The notes beneath the pieces were generated by a model. The model did no database searches, was not told the DNA's origin, and worked only from the letters and a program-made list of their open reading frames with translations. From Tindallia sp. MSAO_Bac2 (lineage in GTDB: Bacteria; Bacillota; Clostridia; Peptostreptococcales; Tindalliaceae): 64,000 nt of DNA. The position numbers and the translations under genes are program-made. The DNA lies in the NCBI GenBank assembly GCA_003838145.1, contig QYZZ01000019.1:1-64000 (forward strand), given 5' to 3'. Below, one piece after another: positions 1 to 9,217 of this stretch (positions are counted from its first letter, which is position 1; each line of letters starts with the position of its first letter).

Positions 1-637
1 ATTGCAACGCATCTTCTCCGTTGTTAAACATACTTACTTCAGCACCCGTATGGCCGAGAGAGTCTGAGATGATTTTCGAAAGAAAAGGAGAGTCTTCTGC
101 GACGATTATTTGTTTACCGGCTAGCTTTTCTTTATTTACTTCCTTTAGTTTCTCCATTCCCTGGTTGTATTCGTTTCCACTCAGAGAAACAACTATTTTC
201 TCAAAGTCCACAGAAAGGATGATTTTATCGTCTTTCTTAATCACCCCTGTCACTAAACTGGAATTGGAATAAAGCTCACTCGGCGTTTCCACATCCTTCC
301 AGGATAGCCGGCTAATTCCCATTACCTTATCGATCTCAAAGGCAAATCCTTTCTCATTAAAAAAAGCAACAATGACCTGTCTGTCTGCTTCTTCAAATTC
401 GAACTCTTCACCAAGCACTCTGCTTAAATTAATGACAGGTAATATGTTGCCCCTATGGTTGACAATGCCCTTGACATGGTCGTGAGAATTGGGTACTTTC
501 GTTGTTTTTAACTGAGTTTCGATGCTCTGTATTTTAGCAACGTTGATGGCAAATAAACCTTTTCCAACCTTGAATGTGGCTATTTCCAATTCATTGGTCC
601 CGGATTCTAATAGTATTCCTTTTTTTTCTTTTGTCAT
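1..637 (-). CDS. cheV: CheV-type chemotaxis protein (CheW domain followed by start of a receiver domain), partial, runs off left edge
   Basis: Reverse-strand reading from ATG at 637: MTKEKKGILLESGTNELEIATFKVGKGLFAINVAKIQSIE...VPNSHDHVKGIVNHRGNILPVINLSRVLGE (CheW-like), then KQIIVAEDSPFLSKIISDSL (receiver start). Not in the supplied ORF track because it has no stop in the window. Confidence 0.85.
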   Translation of the reverse strand, partial: MTKEKKGILLESGTNELEIATFKVGKGLFAINVAKIQSIETQLKTTKVPNSHDHVKGIVNHRGNILPVINLSRVLGEEFEFEEADRQVIVAFFNEKGFAFEIDKVMGISRLSWKDVETPSELYSNSSLVTGVIKKDDKIILSVDFEKIVVSLSGNEYNQGMEKLKEVNKEKLAGKQIIVAEDSPFLSKIISDSLGHTGAEVSMFNNGEDALQ

Positions 638-782
638 GAATGGACCTCCTTTTTTGTGATGAAAAAGCAGCGCTGAATTTTAATCATCCTTTCTAACAGG
701 AAGTTGAGGCAACAGGTAAAGTACTGCGCTTAGACATTTAATGGTTAAAGATTATCATTAAATAACAGAATATTCAACAAGA

Positions 783-826
783 ACTTCAGAAACACTTCAG
801 AAACACTTCGGAAATACTTTAGAAAG
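783..826. repeat. Four imperfect 11-bp tandem repeats (ACTTCAGAAAC, ACTTCAGAAAC, ACTTCGGAAAT, ACTTTAGAAAG)
   Basis: Read directly; lies between divergent cheV and the hybrid kinase gene. Confidence 0.8.
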
Positions 827-999
827 AGAATTTTTTGATATTTTACAACTTCAAATCGTATTTATGGTAAAATCAGAATATCAATCTGGATCAACAGGCT
901 TTTTTCCCGGCATAAAAAATTCGGGCATTGGTATGGCCATCACTCGGAACTGGTGGAAAGAGAATAAGTCATCAACTGACATGGAAAAGGAGAAAACCA

Positions 1000-3465
1000 A
1001 TGAAGAAGATGCGGATCAAAAGAAAATCAACGAAACATCAGCCTCGGATTCCGAATAATATGGAATACTTTCTGTCCTCAATGCTGAATGCTGTTCAGGA
1101 TGGTATAACAGTAAAGGATACAAACCATGTCATCCTGATGCAAAACGAAACTTCCTGCAGTATGAACCAAAACAGAAGTTCGGTAGGCCAGTATTGCTAC
1201 ATGGCTTTCTATGGACGACAGGAACCTTGCGTTAAATGCCATATCCGTGAAGCCAGAAAAACCGGCCAGTTGGTCAAAAAGAAAGAGCTCTTTCACTCAG
1301 AAGGTCCGGAAAGGAAGATTTTTGAAATTTATGCATATCCCCTTCACAATGAAAAAGGAGAAATAGCTGGTACTGTGGAATACCTGCGGGATATTACGGA
1401 ACATATGCAAAGACAAAAACAAATGGAAGCCATCAATGCCATAGGCTTACTGGCAAACGCATCCCTGGATCTGGATACAGTGCTCAGCACCATTCTCAAG
1501 AACACTACCGACCTGGTTGGTGCTTCTGCAGGAATGGTGTTTATTAAAAACCCTTCCACTGGGTTTTTTGAATGGGGAGCTTCTCTTGGTTTGTCCCAAG
1601 AACTTGTGGAATCTCTTCAAAAAGAGCCTATTCATCCCGGAGAAGGACTGACAGGAAGGATTGCCCAAAGGGGACAACTTATTTATATTCCCAAAGATTC
1701 TTCTAACGACTCCAGAGTTGCCCGGCCTGTTGGACGGCAGGAAGGGCTGAACTCCTTCCTGGGTGTACCTATTTTTGCCGGGGATGAAATAATTGGGGTA
1801 CTTAATATTCTCACCCACCCACCCCATATACTGGAGGAAAAAGCAAAGGACATCGTTTCCATTATCAGCGGTCAGATAGGTCTGGCGATCCGAAACGCAC
1901 AGCTTTATAAAGAACAACAGGAAAAAGAACGGGAATCTCATCTCTTGATTTCTCAAATGCAGTTGGGAATGGCTCATCATGAAATAATTTGTGACGAAAA
2001 AGGCACTCCGGTGGACTACCGGTTTTTAAGCATAAACGACAGCTTCGAAGAATTAACCGGACTGCGACGGGAAGACATCGTCGGTAAAACAGTACTGGAA
2101 GCATTGCCGGAAACAGAAGTATATTGGATCAAAACTTATGGAAAAGTAGCCCTTACTGGTGTTACCTCTCAGTTTGAAAACTACTCGGCGGCACTGGGTA
2201 AGTATTTTCGTGTGAACGCGTATTCGCCCCGGTGCGGTCAATTTGCCGTGATTGTGGAAGATGTGACGGAAAAGCGAAAAAATGCCTTGGAGCTAGCTCA
2301 GGCTAAGGAAGAAGCGGAAGCCGCTAATGAGGCTAAATCTCAGTTTTTAGCCAACATGAGTCATGAGCTCCGTACTCCTCTTAATGGTTTAATGGGGATG
2401 ATGCAGCTGCTCCAATCAACCGACCTTACAAAAGAGCAAAGTGAGTACATAAATATGGCTATGGACGGGTTTGCTTCCCTTACATCCGTAGTCGGGGATA
2501 TTCTGAATTACACCAGCCTGGAAAAAACAGAAAAGGTGGTAATGGAAGAGTCTTTTCAGCTGGAAAAATTGCTTGGTGAAGTTGTAAGACTCCATCAGAT
2601 TACCAGCGTTCAAAAAGGAATTTTCCTGACGATGCGTAAGGAAAAGAACTTACCAGAATATTTGATTGGAGATCAATTCAAGCTTAAGCAGATTTTAGGA
2701 AACCTGGTGGGAAATGCAGTAAAATTCACCGAAAAGGGATATGTCCACCTTCTGGCGAAAAAAGCGGAAGAAGAAATCAAAGATGGACGTCTGCAAATCC
2801 AGTTTCAGGTTAAAGACACCGGCATTGGTATTCCTCCGGATAAGATAGACTATATTTTCCAGCAGTTTACCCAGGTAGACGAATCTCATACACGTTCTCA
2901 TGGAGGTCTTGGTCTGGGTCTGGCAACGGCGCAGGAGCAGGCTGCTATGATGGGAGGCTGGATTTCTGCTGACAGCACCCCGGGTCAGGGAAGCACCTTC
3001 ACCCTGACATGTGAGGTGGGCATTATGGAGAAAGAGCACATTCCTGAAATACTTGATTCAGAGGATGTTATTTACCTGAAAATCCCTGAGCTAGAAAACA
3101 AAAGAATATTAGTGGTGGATGATGACTATGCCAACCGGTTTGTGGCTCAGCATCATCTGGAAAAGATGGGTTACCAGGTTGAAGTAGCGGAACAAGGCCA
3201 GGAAGCATTGGAAAAAACGATGCAAAAACCTTTTCACTTAATCATGATGGATTGTCAGATGCCGGTTATGGATGGCTACGAAGCCACCGAGAAGATTCGG
3301 GAAATGGAAAAGGAAACGGGCCGGCAAACTCCCATTGTTGCCATGACGGCCAAGGTCCTGTCGGGAGACCGGGAAAAATGCCTGGAAGCCGGAATGAATG
3401 GTTTTTTAGCCAAGCCTTTCGACAAAAAAACCCTTCAGGAAACCGTGCTATCTTTTTTCAGATAG
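1000..3465 (+). CDS. Hybrid sensor histidine kinase (PAS-GAF-PAS-HisKA-HATPase-REC)
   Basis: Motifs [18 protein letters not shown] (H box), [28 protein letters not shown]-terminal [14 protein letters not shown]...[15 protein letters not shown]...AMTAK. Start chosen at ATG 1000 after AAAGGAG; ORF opens at 928. Confidence 0.9.
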   Translation: MKKMRIKRKSTKHQPRIPNNMEYFLSSMLNAVQDGITVKDTNHVILMQNETSCSMNQNRSSVGQYCYMAFYGRQEPCVKCHIREARKTGQLVKKKELFHSEGPERKIFEIYAYPLHNEKGEIAGTVEYLRDITEHMQRQKQMEAINAIGLLANASLDLDTVLSTILKNTTDLVGASAGMVFIKNPSTGFFEWGASLGLSQELVESLQKEPIHPGEGLTGRIAQRGQLIYIPKDSSNDSRVARPVGRQEGLNSFLGVPIFAGDEIIGVLNILTHPPHILEEKAKDIVSIISGQIGLAIRNAQLYKEQQEKERESHLLISQMQLGMAHHEIICDEKGTPVDYRFLSINDSFEELTGLRREDIVGKTVLEALPETEVYWIKTYGKVALTGVTSQFENYSAALGKYFRVNAYSPRCGQFAVIVEDVTEKRKNALELAQAKEEAEAANEAKSQFLANMSHELRTPLNGLMGMMQLLQSTDLTKEQSEYINMAMDGFASLTSVVGDILNYTSLEKTEKVVMEESFQLEKLLGEVVRLHQITSVQKGIFLTMRKEKNLPEYLIGDQFKLKQILGNLVGNAVKFTEKGYVHLLAKKAEEEIKDGRLQIQFQVKDTGIGIPPDKIDYIFQQFTQVDESHTRSHGGLGLGLATAQEQAAMMGGWISADSTPGQGSTFTLTCEVGIMEKEHIPEILDSEDVIYLKIPELENKRILVVDDDYANRFVAQHHLEKMGYQVEVAEQGQEALEKTMQKPFHLIMMDCQMPVMDGYEATEKIREMEKETGRQTPIVAMTAKVLSGDREKCLEAGMNGFLAKPFDKKTLQETVLSFFR

Positions 3466-3545
3466 GGAATATTTAATGTGCAACTCATATATCAGGAGTG
3501 GAGCGGCCAAAATTCTAATTTTCCACAAAAATACTTATTTTCCTC

Positions 3546-3574
3546 TTGACAAAGGTCGCATGACCCTTTATGAT
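3546..3574 (+). promoter_or_regulatory. Sigma70-type promoter TTGACA-N17-TATGAT upstream of tetR
   Basis: TTGACA 3546-3551, 17-bp spacer, TATGAT 3569-3574. Confidence 0.75.
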
Positions 3575-3583
3575 GAAAGTAAC

Positions 3584-3600
3584 ATACCGACGGTCGGTAT
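3584..3600. promoter_or_regulatory. Perfect palindromic TetR-family operator ATACCGACGGTCGGTAT (copy 1)
   Basis: 17-bp perfect palindrome just downstream of the -10 box; identical copy at 4345-4361. Confidence 0.85.
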
Positions 3601-3621
3601 CCTGTCGAGGAGGTAACAAAA

Positions 3622-4311
3622 ATGACCCACCCTGTAGATCCACAGGAACGAAAAAAAGAATTTATGGAAACTGCCCTGAAGTTATTTAACGAAAAGGGAT
3701 ACGAAAAAACCACCATTAATGACATCATCAAAGCCATGGGTGTTTCAAAAGGTGCATTTTATCACTACTTCGCATCCAAAGAAGATGTGATAGAACAAAT
3801 CTCCGATAATTATGCCCAGCGGGTACTGGGTATGACCAGCCAGCTGGCAGATCGAAAAGACATGAAGGCCGTAGAAAAAATCAACCAGCTTTTTCAGACA
3901 ATTCAGGGGTACAAACGAAGCTCCAGTCAAAAACGAAGTCAAATAAAGCAAATCTTCCAGGATGAGCAAAACCTGAAACTGGAACGAAAAATACTAAATA
4001 AACTGCGAAAGCAAATGGCGGTTTCTCTGGAAAAGATGATCCAGCAAGGGGTAGAGAACAAGGAATTTCGGCAAGTAAACCCCAGGGAGATGACTGAGTT
4101 TCTGCAGTATACCATACAGGGCCTTAACGGTTCCTGTGAAAATCTATATTATGAATATATGACTCAGGAATCACCGGATCATGAAACCTTTCGAAGGCTT
4201 CTGGAGGAAAAACTTCAGTTCTACGAAGAGATTCTGGCCCAAATTTTTCAGGTACCACCCGGGACCATCCAACTGAAAGATGCTTATCTGAACCGCTATC
4301 TGGAGCGCTGA
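3622..4311 (+). CDS. TetR/AcrR-family transcriptional regulator
   Basis: N-terminal HTH: KKEFMETALKLFNEKGYEKTTINDIIKAMGVSKGAFYHYFASKEDVIEQI. Confidence 0.92.
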   Translation: MTHPVDPQERKKEFMETALKLFNEKGYEKTTINDIIKAMGVSKGAFYHYFASKEDVIEQISDNYAQRVLGMTSQLADRKDMKAVEKINQLFQTIQGYKRSSSQKRSQIKQIFQDEQNLKLERKILNKLRKQMAVSLEKMIQQGVENKEFRQVNPREMTEFLQYTIQGLNGSCENLYYEYMTQESPDHETFRRLLEEKLQFYEEILAQIFQVPPGTIQLKDAYLNRYLER

Positions 4312-4333
4312 CTACGCTCCACTCCATTTTTTT
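4303..4333 (+). terminator. Putative intrinsic terminator after tetR
   Basis: GGAGCG ctgacta CGCTCC hairpin followed shortly by ATTTTTTTT. Confidence 0.5.
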
Positions 4334-4344
4334 TAAATATATAC

Positions 4345-4361
4345 ATACCGACGGTCGGTAT
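4345..4361. promoter_or_regulatory. Perfect palindromic TetR-family operator ATACCGACGGTCGGTAT (copy 2)
   Basis: Identical to 3584-3600; upstream of the PEP-utilising enzyme gene. Confidence 0.85.
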
Positions 4362-4451
4362 CTAAGGTGAATCAGATTCTCAATACATAATTTTTTATTC
4401 AAATATAACCTAACCCTTATAATCTAACCCGCTAAAAAGGGTAAAAGAACC

Positions 4452-7082
4452 ATGAACAAGGAGGAAAAAGAAATGAAAAACCTGTATGTAAAAAACCTGA
4501 ACCAAATCCGTAAAGAAGACATTGCCACCGTAGGAGGCAAAGGAGCTAACCTGGGAGAAATGCTGAGCGCCGGCCTTCCGGTTCCTGGCGGCTTTGTATT
4601 GCTGACCAGCGCCTATAAGCAGTTTGTCAAAACCAACAGCCTTGAGCAAAAGATTACCCGACTGTTGCAGGAACTTGACACCAACAGCACCATGACCCTG
4701 GAGACGGCTGCCAGCATGATCGAAGAATGGTTTCTTGCCGGTGAAATACCTTCAGAAGTGATCCAAGAAGTGGAAGACATCTATCGCTCTCAGGGAGAAC
4801 CGGTAACAGCGGTCCGATCTTCTGCCACCGCCGAAGACCTTCCCGGCATGTCTTTTGCCGGCCAGTATTCCACTTTCCTCAATGTGCAGGGCCTGGAATC
4901 TCTCCTAAAAGCTATTAAAGAATGCTGGGCTTCTCTATGGAACAGCCGGGCTCTTTCCTATCGGATGAAGCAGGGCGTTTCCAACGACGGATTGGCCCAT
5001 GGGGTAGTGGTTCAGCATCTGATACCCTCAGAAAAATCCGGAATCCTTTTCACTGCCAATCCGGTAAACGGCCGCCGAGACCAAATGCTTCTCAACAGCT
5101 CCTGGGGTTTGGGCGAAGCCATTGTTGGCGGGGAAGTCACCCCGGATCAGTGGGTAGTGCAAAAATCGGATGGTTCCTTTGTGGAAGCCACCACCGCCGT
5201 TAAAGAAGTGATGACGGTTCGTCGGGAACATGGCATCGAACTGGTGCCGGTAGCTGAAGATCTGAAAGAAACGGTTACTTTGAACAAAGAAGAAGTGGAC
5301 ATCCTTCGACAACTGTGCCTGAAGGCAGAAGCATATTTTGGAAGCCCGCAGGATCTGGAGTGGGCTTATGCAGACGGCACTTTTTACCTGGTTCAGTCGC
5401 GGCCCATTACTTCCCTGTTCCACCAGCCGGAAACCAAACCTGGCCGGGAGGGGCTGCGGGTCTTCATGAATATGAACCTATATTCACAGGCTATGAAAGA
5501 GCCTTTTACGCCTATGGGAGCTCAGGTTGTTGAGGACATGGTTCGGGATATCATACGCCGTATGGGCAAAAAAGATCCAAGAGATCCGGAAACCCTCTGG
5601 TTCCTGCAAAACCTGAATGGAAGGTTTTTTATCGATATGACTGAAATGCTGCGCAATCCGAAAACCTGGCGTAAGTTCGATAGCAATCCGGCGGATAAGG
5701 ATCCGGTGACTTCCCTGGCAATGTTACAGTTGCTGGAACGGGAAAGAGAAGAGATAACCAGCCTGAAAGGCGCAAACTTTTTCAAGGCTTTGAATCGGCG
5801 CACCCTTGCCTACGGACTGGGCGCTCTTAAGAAAATAAAGGTTGGGAAAAAATCCGCCGCTGCCGGTCGGGAAGCAGCCGTCGCCTACGGAGAAGATATG
5901 GTGAAAGATCTTTACCTCAAGGCGGAAAATTTAAAAAGCCTGGAGGAACGGATTCTATTCATCGAAACCAGCGCAGCAGATTTATTTCTCAAAGGGTTTG
6001 AGGTAGTCTTTTTCGTATCTGCTTCTTCCAACTATTTGAAAAAAGCTAAAAAGCTGATGGAAACCTGCATGACAGATCTGTCAGACCTGCATCTGGTAGA
6101 AAAAGCAGTGCCTCACAGCGTGACAACGGAAATGGGGATGGCCATCCTGAAAATGGCCCGGGATCTTGATGCACAGGGTCGACGGGCGGATTTGAACAGC
6201 CCGGAGCTGGCGGATTTCCTGAAAACCTACGGTCACCGAAACAGCATCGAATTGGATGTGGGGATTCCAACCTGGAAAGAAGAGCCAGCCTACGTGGTGG
6301 ATTTGATTAATACCTACATTGACAGCAAAACCTACGACGAAGGAATAAGACGTTTTGAAAAATCCCGGGAAGAAGCAGAGGCAGCAGTTCATCGGATTCG
6401 TCAGGCTATGGAAAGAGCGGGAGAGAAGAAGAAAGCCCAAAAAGTCTATAGGCTTCTTACGGATTTTCGGGCCATGTTTGGCATCCGGGAGCTGCCTAAA
6501 TTTTATCTGCGCCATGGGCTGACCCTTTACCGGAACGTGATTATGGATATGGGCAAAGAATTGGCGAAAGAAGGGCGCCTAAAGAATCCGGAAGATGTGT
6601 TCTTCATTACTTTCCCGGATATTCGCTCCCATAAGGACCTCGAGGCAGTAGCCGCGAAAAACAGGGAATCCTACAACCTGGAAATGAATCGGATGGCGCC
6701 CCGTGTGCTTACCAGCACCGGTGAAAGCATCCACGCTCCCGTCATGAAGGCAGGAGAAAATGCGCTAATGGGCATCCCGGTTTCACCGGGTGTTACAGAA
6801 GGTCGGGTTCGGGTCCTTTATCATCCGGAAGAAGGCCAGTCTCTGGAAGTGGGAGATATTTTGGTCACTACCGGCACTAACCCTTCCTGGACGCCTCTAT
6901 TCATGAAACTGGGAGGATTGATAATGGAAACCGGTGGACCTATTTCTCACGGTTCCGTGGTAGCCCGTGAATACGGTTTGCCGGCGGTGGCAGGCGTTGT
7001 CAATGCCACCCGGCAGCTGAAGGATGGCCAGCGGGTCCGCATTAACGGTGAAACCGGCAGCGTGGAGCTGCTGGGTGTTTAA
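4452..7082 (+). CDS. PEP-synthase / rifampicin-phosphotransferase-like PEP-utilising enzyme
   Basis: N-terminal ATP-grasp GGKGANLGEMLSAGLPVPGGFVLL, AVRSSATAEDLPGMSFAGQY; C-terminal phosphohistidine domain METGGPISHGSVVAREYGLPAVAG; central YGHRNSIELDVGIPTWKEEP resembles the Rph GHR..E.D...P.W segment; length ~870 aa. Confidence 0.8.
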   Translation: MNKEEKEMKNLYVKNLNQIRKEDIATVGGKGANLGEMLSAGLPVPGGFVLLTSAYKQFVKTNSLEQKITRLLQELDTNSTMTLETAASMIEEWFLAGEIPSEVIQEVEDIYRSQGEPVTAVRSSATAEDLPGMSFAGQYSTFLNVQGLESLLKAIKECWASLWNSRALSYRMKQGVSNDGLAHGVVVQHLIPSEKSGILFTANPVNGRRDQMLLNSSWGLGEAIVGGEVTPDQWVVQKSDGSFVEATTAVKEVMTVRREHGIELVPVAEDLKETVTLNKEEVDILRQLCLKAEAYFGSPQDLEWAYADGTFYLVQSRPITSLFHQPETKPGREGLRVFMNMNLYSQAMKEPFTPMGAQVVEDMVRDIIRRMGKKDPRDPETLWFLQNLNGRFFIDMTEMLRNPKTWRKFDSNPADKDPVTSLAMLQLLEREREEITSLKGANFFKALNRRTLAYGLGALKKIKVGKKSAAAGREAAVAYGEDMVKDLYLKAENLKSLEERILFIETSAADLFLKGFEVVFFVSASSNYLKKAKKLMETCMTDLSDLHLVEKAVPHSVTTEMGMAILKMARDLDAQGRRADLNSPELADFLKTYGHRNSIELDVGIPTWKEEPAYVVDLINTYIDSKTYDEGIRRFEKSREEAEAAVHRIRQAMERAGEKKKAQKVYRLLTDFRAMFGIRELPKFYLRHGLTLYRNVIMDMGKELAKEGRLKNPEDVFFITFPDIRSHKDLEAVAAKNRESYNLEMNRMAPRVLTSTGESIHAPVMKAGENALMGIPVSPGVTEGRVRVLYHPEEGQSLEVGDILVTTGTNPSWTPLFMKLGGLIMETGGPISHGSVVAREYGLPAVAGVVNATRQLKDGQRVRINGETGSVELLGV

Positions 7083-7094
7083 GGAGGAAGAATC

Positions 7095-8276
7095 ATGAAA
7101 AAACAACCCTTAGGGATTCTTTACGCCGGTATAGCTCTGGCTATGGTAGGCTACGGAATTGCTATGCCCCTCTTTCCTTTTTACATCGAAGCCTTTGGCG
7201 GCAGGGGGCTTCATCTGGGACTTCTGGTTGCTTCCTACGGCCTGATGCAGCTTCTCTTTGCTCCGGTGTGGGGGGCGCTGTCAGACACCTACGGTCGTAA
7301 ACCCTTTCTCCTGCTGGGTATGGCGGGTCTAAGCCTTGGAATGATTTTGATGGGATTGGCTTCCCGTCTCTGGATGCTTTACGCGGCTCAGATTATGGCA
7401 GGCGCCCTCTCCTGTGCTACTTACCCGGCGGCCATGGCTATGGTCAGCGATCTTTACTCCAATGAACAGCGAAGCGCCGCCATGGGTCGGGTGGGGGCTG
7501 CCGCTGGTCTGGGAGTCATTCTGGGTCCGGGCCTTGGCGGGATTACGGCCTTCCACTCCCTGTCCGCTCCATTTTTTATCGCCGGCGGATTCTGTCTGCT
7601 GACGTTTCTGCTGATGTTTCTGGTACTGGAAGAGTCCCTGGAACCGGCACAACGGAAAACCAGCTCTCAGACAACGATTTTTCCATCACCTGCAACATTT
7701 CTCCGCTCCATGACAGGACCGCTGGGCTTCGGATTCTTGGCTGCCTTCTCCATTAATTTTGGAAAATCAGGTTTTACCAGCGTGTACGGTCTATTTTCAC
7801 TGGAAAAGTTTGGCTATGGCCCTCAGGAAGTGGGATTGATCCTCATGCTCATGAGCGTAATGTATGCCTTAGCCCAGGGAGTGCTGGTGGCGCCCCTGAT
7901 TAAGAAATGGGGAGAAACCACCCTGATCCGAATGATCTTCCCCTGCGTGTCCCTGGGATTTGTTCTGATTCTGCTTGCCAATAATACTTTGACACTGGTG
8001 CTGTCCATCAGCTTTTTCATGCTGGCCATGGCCCTGCTGAAGCCAACGACCCTATCTTACCTGTCCCGGAGGACAGCGGGCAGTCAGGGAGCTGCCATGG
8101 GTATGGCAGAATCCTTTATGAGCATGGGGCGGATTGTGGGTCCTTTATGGGCCGGTCTCATCTTCGATATTAATCTTCACCTGCCTTATCTCAGCGGTGC
8201 GATTTTCTTTGCGGTACTTTGCCTCATGAGTCTTCGTCAGGTACGGGCCCGAAACTCTTATCTGGCTTCCGAGTGA
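7095..8276 (+). CDS. MFS transporter, drug-efflux type
   Basis: Hydrophobic 12-TM pattern, APVWGALSDTYGRKPFLLLGM motif; 12 bp after the preceding gene with its own AAGGAGGAAGA RBS. Confidence 0.85.
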   Translation: MKKQPLGILYAGIALAMVGYGIAMPLFPFYIEAFGGRGLHLGLLVASYGLMQLLFAPVWGALSDTYGRKPFLLLGMAGLSLGMILMGLASRLWMLYAAQIMAGALSCATYPAAMAMVSDLYSNEQRSAAMGRVGAAAGLGVILGPGLGGITAFHSLSAPFFIAGGFCLLTFLLMFLVLEESLEPAQRKTSSQTTIFPSPATFLRSMTGPLGFGFLAAFSINFGKSGFTSVYGLFSLEKFGYGPQEVGLILMLMSVMYALAQGVLVAPLIKKWGETTLIRMIFPCVSLGFVLILLANNTLTLVLSISFFMLAMALLKPTTLSYLSRRTAGSQGAAMGMAESFMSMGRIVGPLWAGLIFDINLHLPYLSGAIFFAVLCLMSLRQVRARNSYLASE

Positions 8277-8284
8277 ATAATATC

Positions 8285-8308
8285 TTTGTCCTTAAAACGA
8301 AGGACAAA
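8285..8308. terminator. Hairpin TTTGTCCTT/AAGGACAAA downstream of MFS gene
   Basis: 9-bp perfect stem; no clear U-tract. Confidence 0.4.
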
Positions 8309-8411
8309 TGTTTACCTTCTTCTATTATGAATAATCTGATAGAATATAGCTTGTGTCAGACAGGCAGAAACATAAACCTGCATTAATACATAATTGGATG
8401 GAGGGAAAACA

Positions 8412-9215
8412 TTGAAAATAGGCATAATTGGTGGCGGAGCTGGGGGATGTTCAATACTAAAGGCCCTCAACAAAATGGAAGAAGTCGAAATTACCGGCAT
8501 TTCTGATATTGACCCTGAAGCACCGGGCATGCAGATGGCAAAAGAGAATCAATTGTTTTACACTACGGAGATCAGTGAACTTTTTAAAAAGGAATCTGAT
8601 ATTATCATCGAAGCTACCGGGGTAGCGCAAGTGAAAAAAATAGTGGAAGAGCTTAACACTGACAATGTGGTGATCATGGACAGTGAAGCAGCTAAGTTGA
8701 TGATGCTGCTGGTTGAAAATGAAGAACAACTTTTGGAGAAGATTAACAGACAGATGGGTGAGGTTAATGAAGTGCGTGTGATGACCCAGGAAAGTATTGA
8801 TGAAATGAATGGCAGCATTCAACAGACTGCCGCCATGAGTGAAACCCTGAGCGATTTTGCCAATAAAACCATTCAAATGGTTCAGGAGACGGATGAAACG
8901 CTAAGGACAATGTCGCAAATAACCAAACAAACCAATATTCTGGGATTGAATGCTTCCATTGAAGCCACCCGGGCTGGAAAGCATGGTGGCGGTTTTGCTG
9001 TGGTAGCCAAAGAGGTGCAAAAATTGGCGGGGAATAGCGAAGCCTTCGCAAAGCAAATTAGTGGAAGCCTTGGGACCATCAAAGATGAAGTTAATCAGGT
9101 TTTCCGTCAAATACAGATTCTTAAGGAAGCCACCAATGAACAGTTGGAAACCGGAAACCGTCTTCAGGAAGTAGTGAGGCGATTAAGCCAAAACATAGTA
9201 GAAATGGAAGGCTGA
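8412..9215 (+). CDS. Soluble methyl-accepting chemotaxis-type signalling protein with N-terminal Rossmann/oxidoreductase-like domain
   Basis: [39 protein letters not shown]...DIIIEATG, then MCP tip [34 protein letters not shown]; start TTG 8412 preferred (GGAGGG upstream), ORF track starts at 8394. Confidence 0.82.
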   Translation: MKIGIIGGGAGGCSILKALNKMEEVEITGISDIDPEAPGMQMAKENQLFYTTEISELFKKESDIIIEATGVAQVKKIVEELNTDNVVIMDSEAAKLMMLLVENEEQLLEKINRQMGEVNEVRVMTQESIDEMNGSIQQTAAMSETLSDFANKTIQMVQETDETLRTMSQITKQTNILGLNASIEATRAGKHGGGFAVVAKEVQKLAGNSEAFAKQISGSLGTIKDEVNQVFRQIQILKEATNEQLETGNRLQEVVRRLSQNIVEMEG

Positions 9216-9217
9216 TT

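Noticed and set aside
5028-5423. Antisense ORF, and similar shadow ORFs (e.g. 18539..19213 -, 41011..41787 -, 44516..45178 -, 46111..46725 -)
   Set aside because: They lie opposite strong, recognisable CDSs and show no recognisable protein motifs or RBS; frame shadows.
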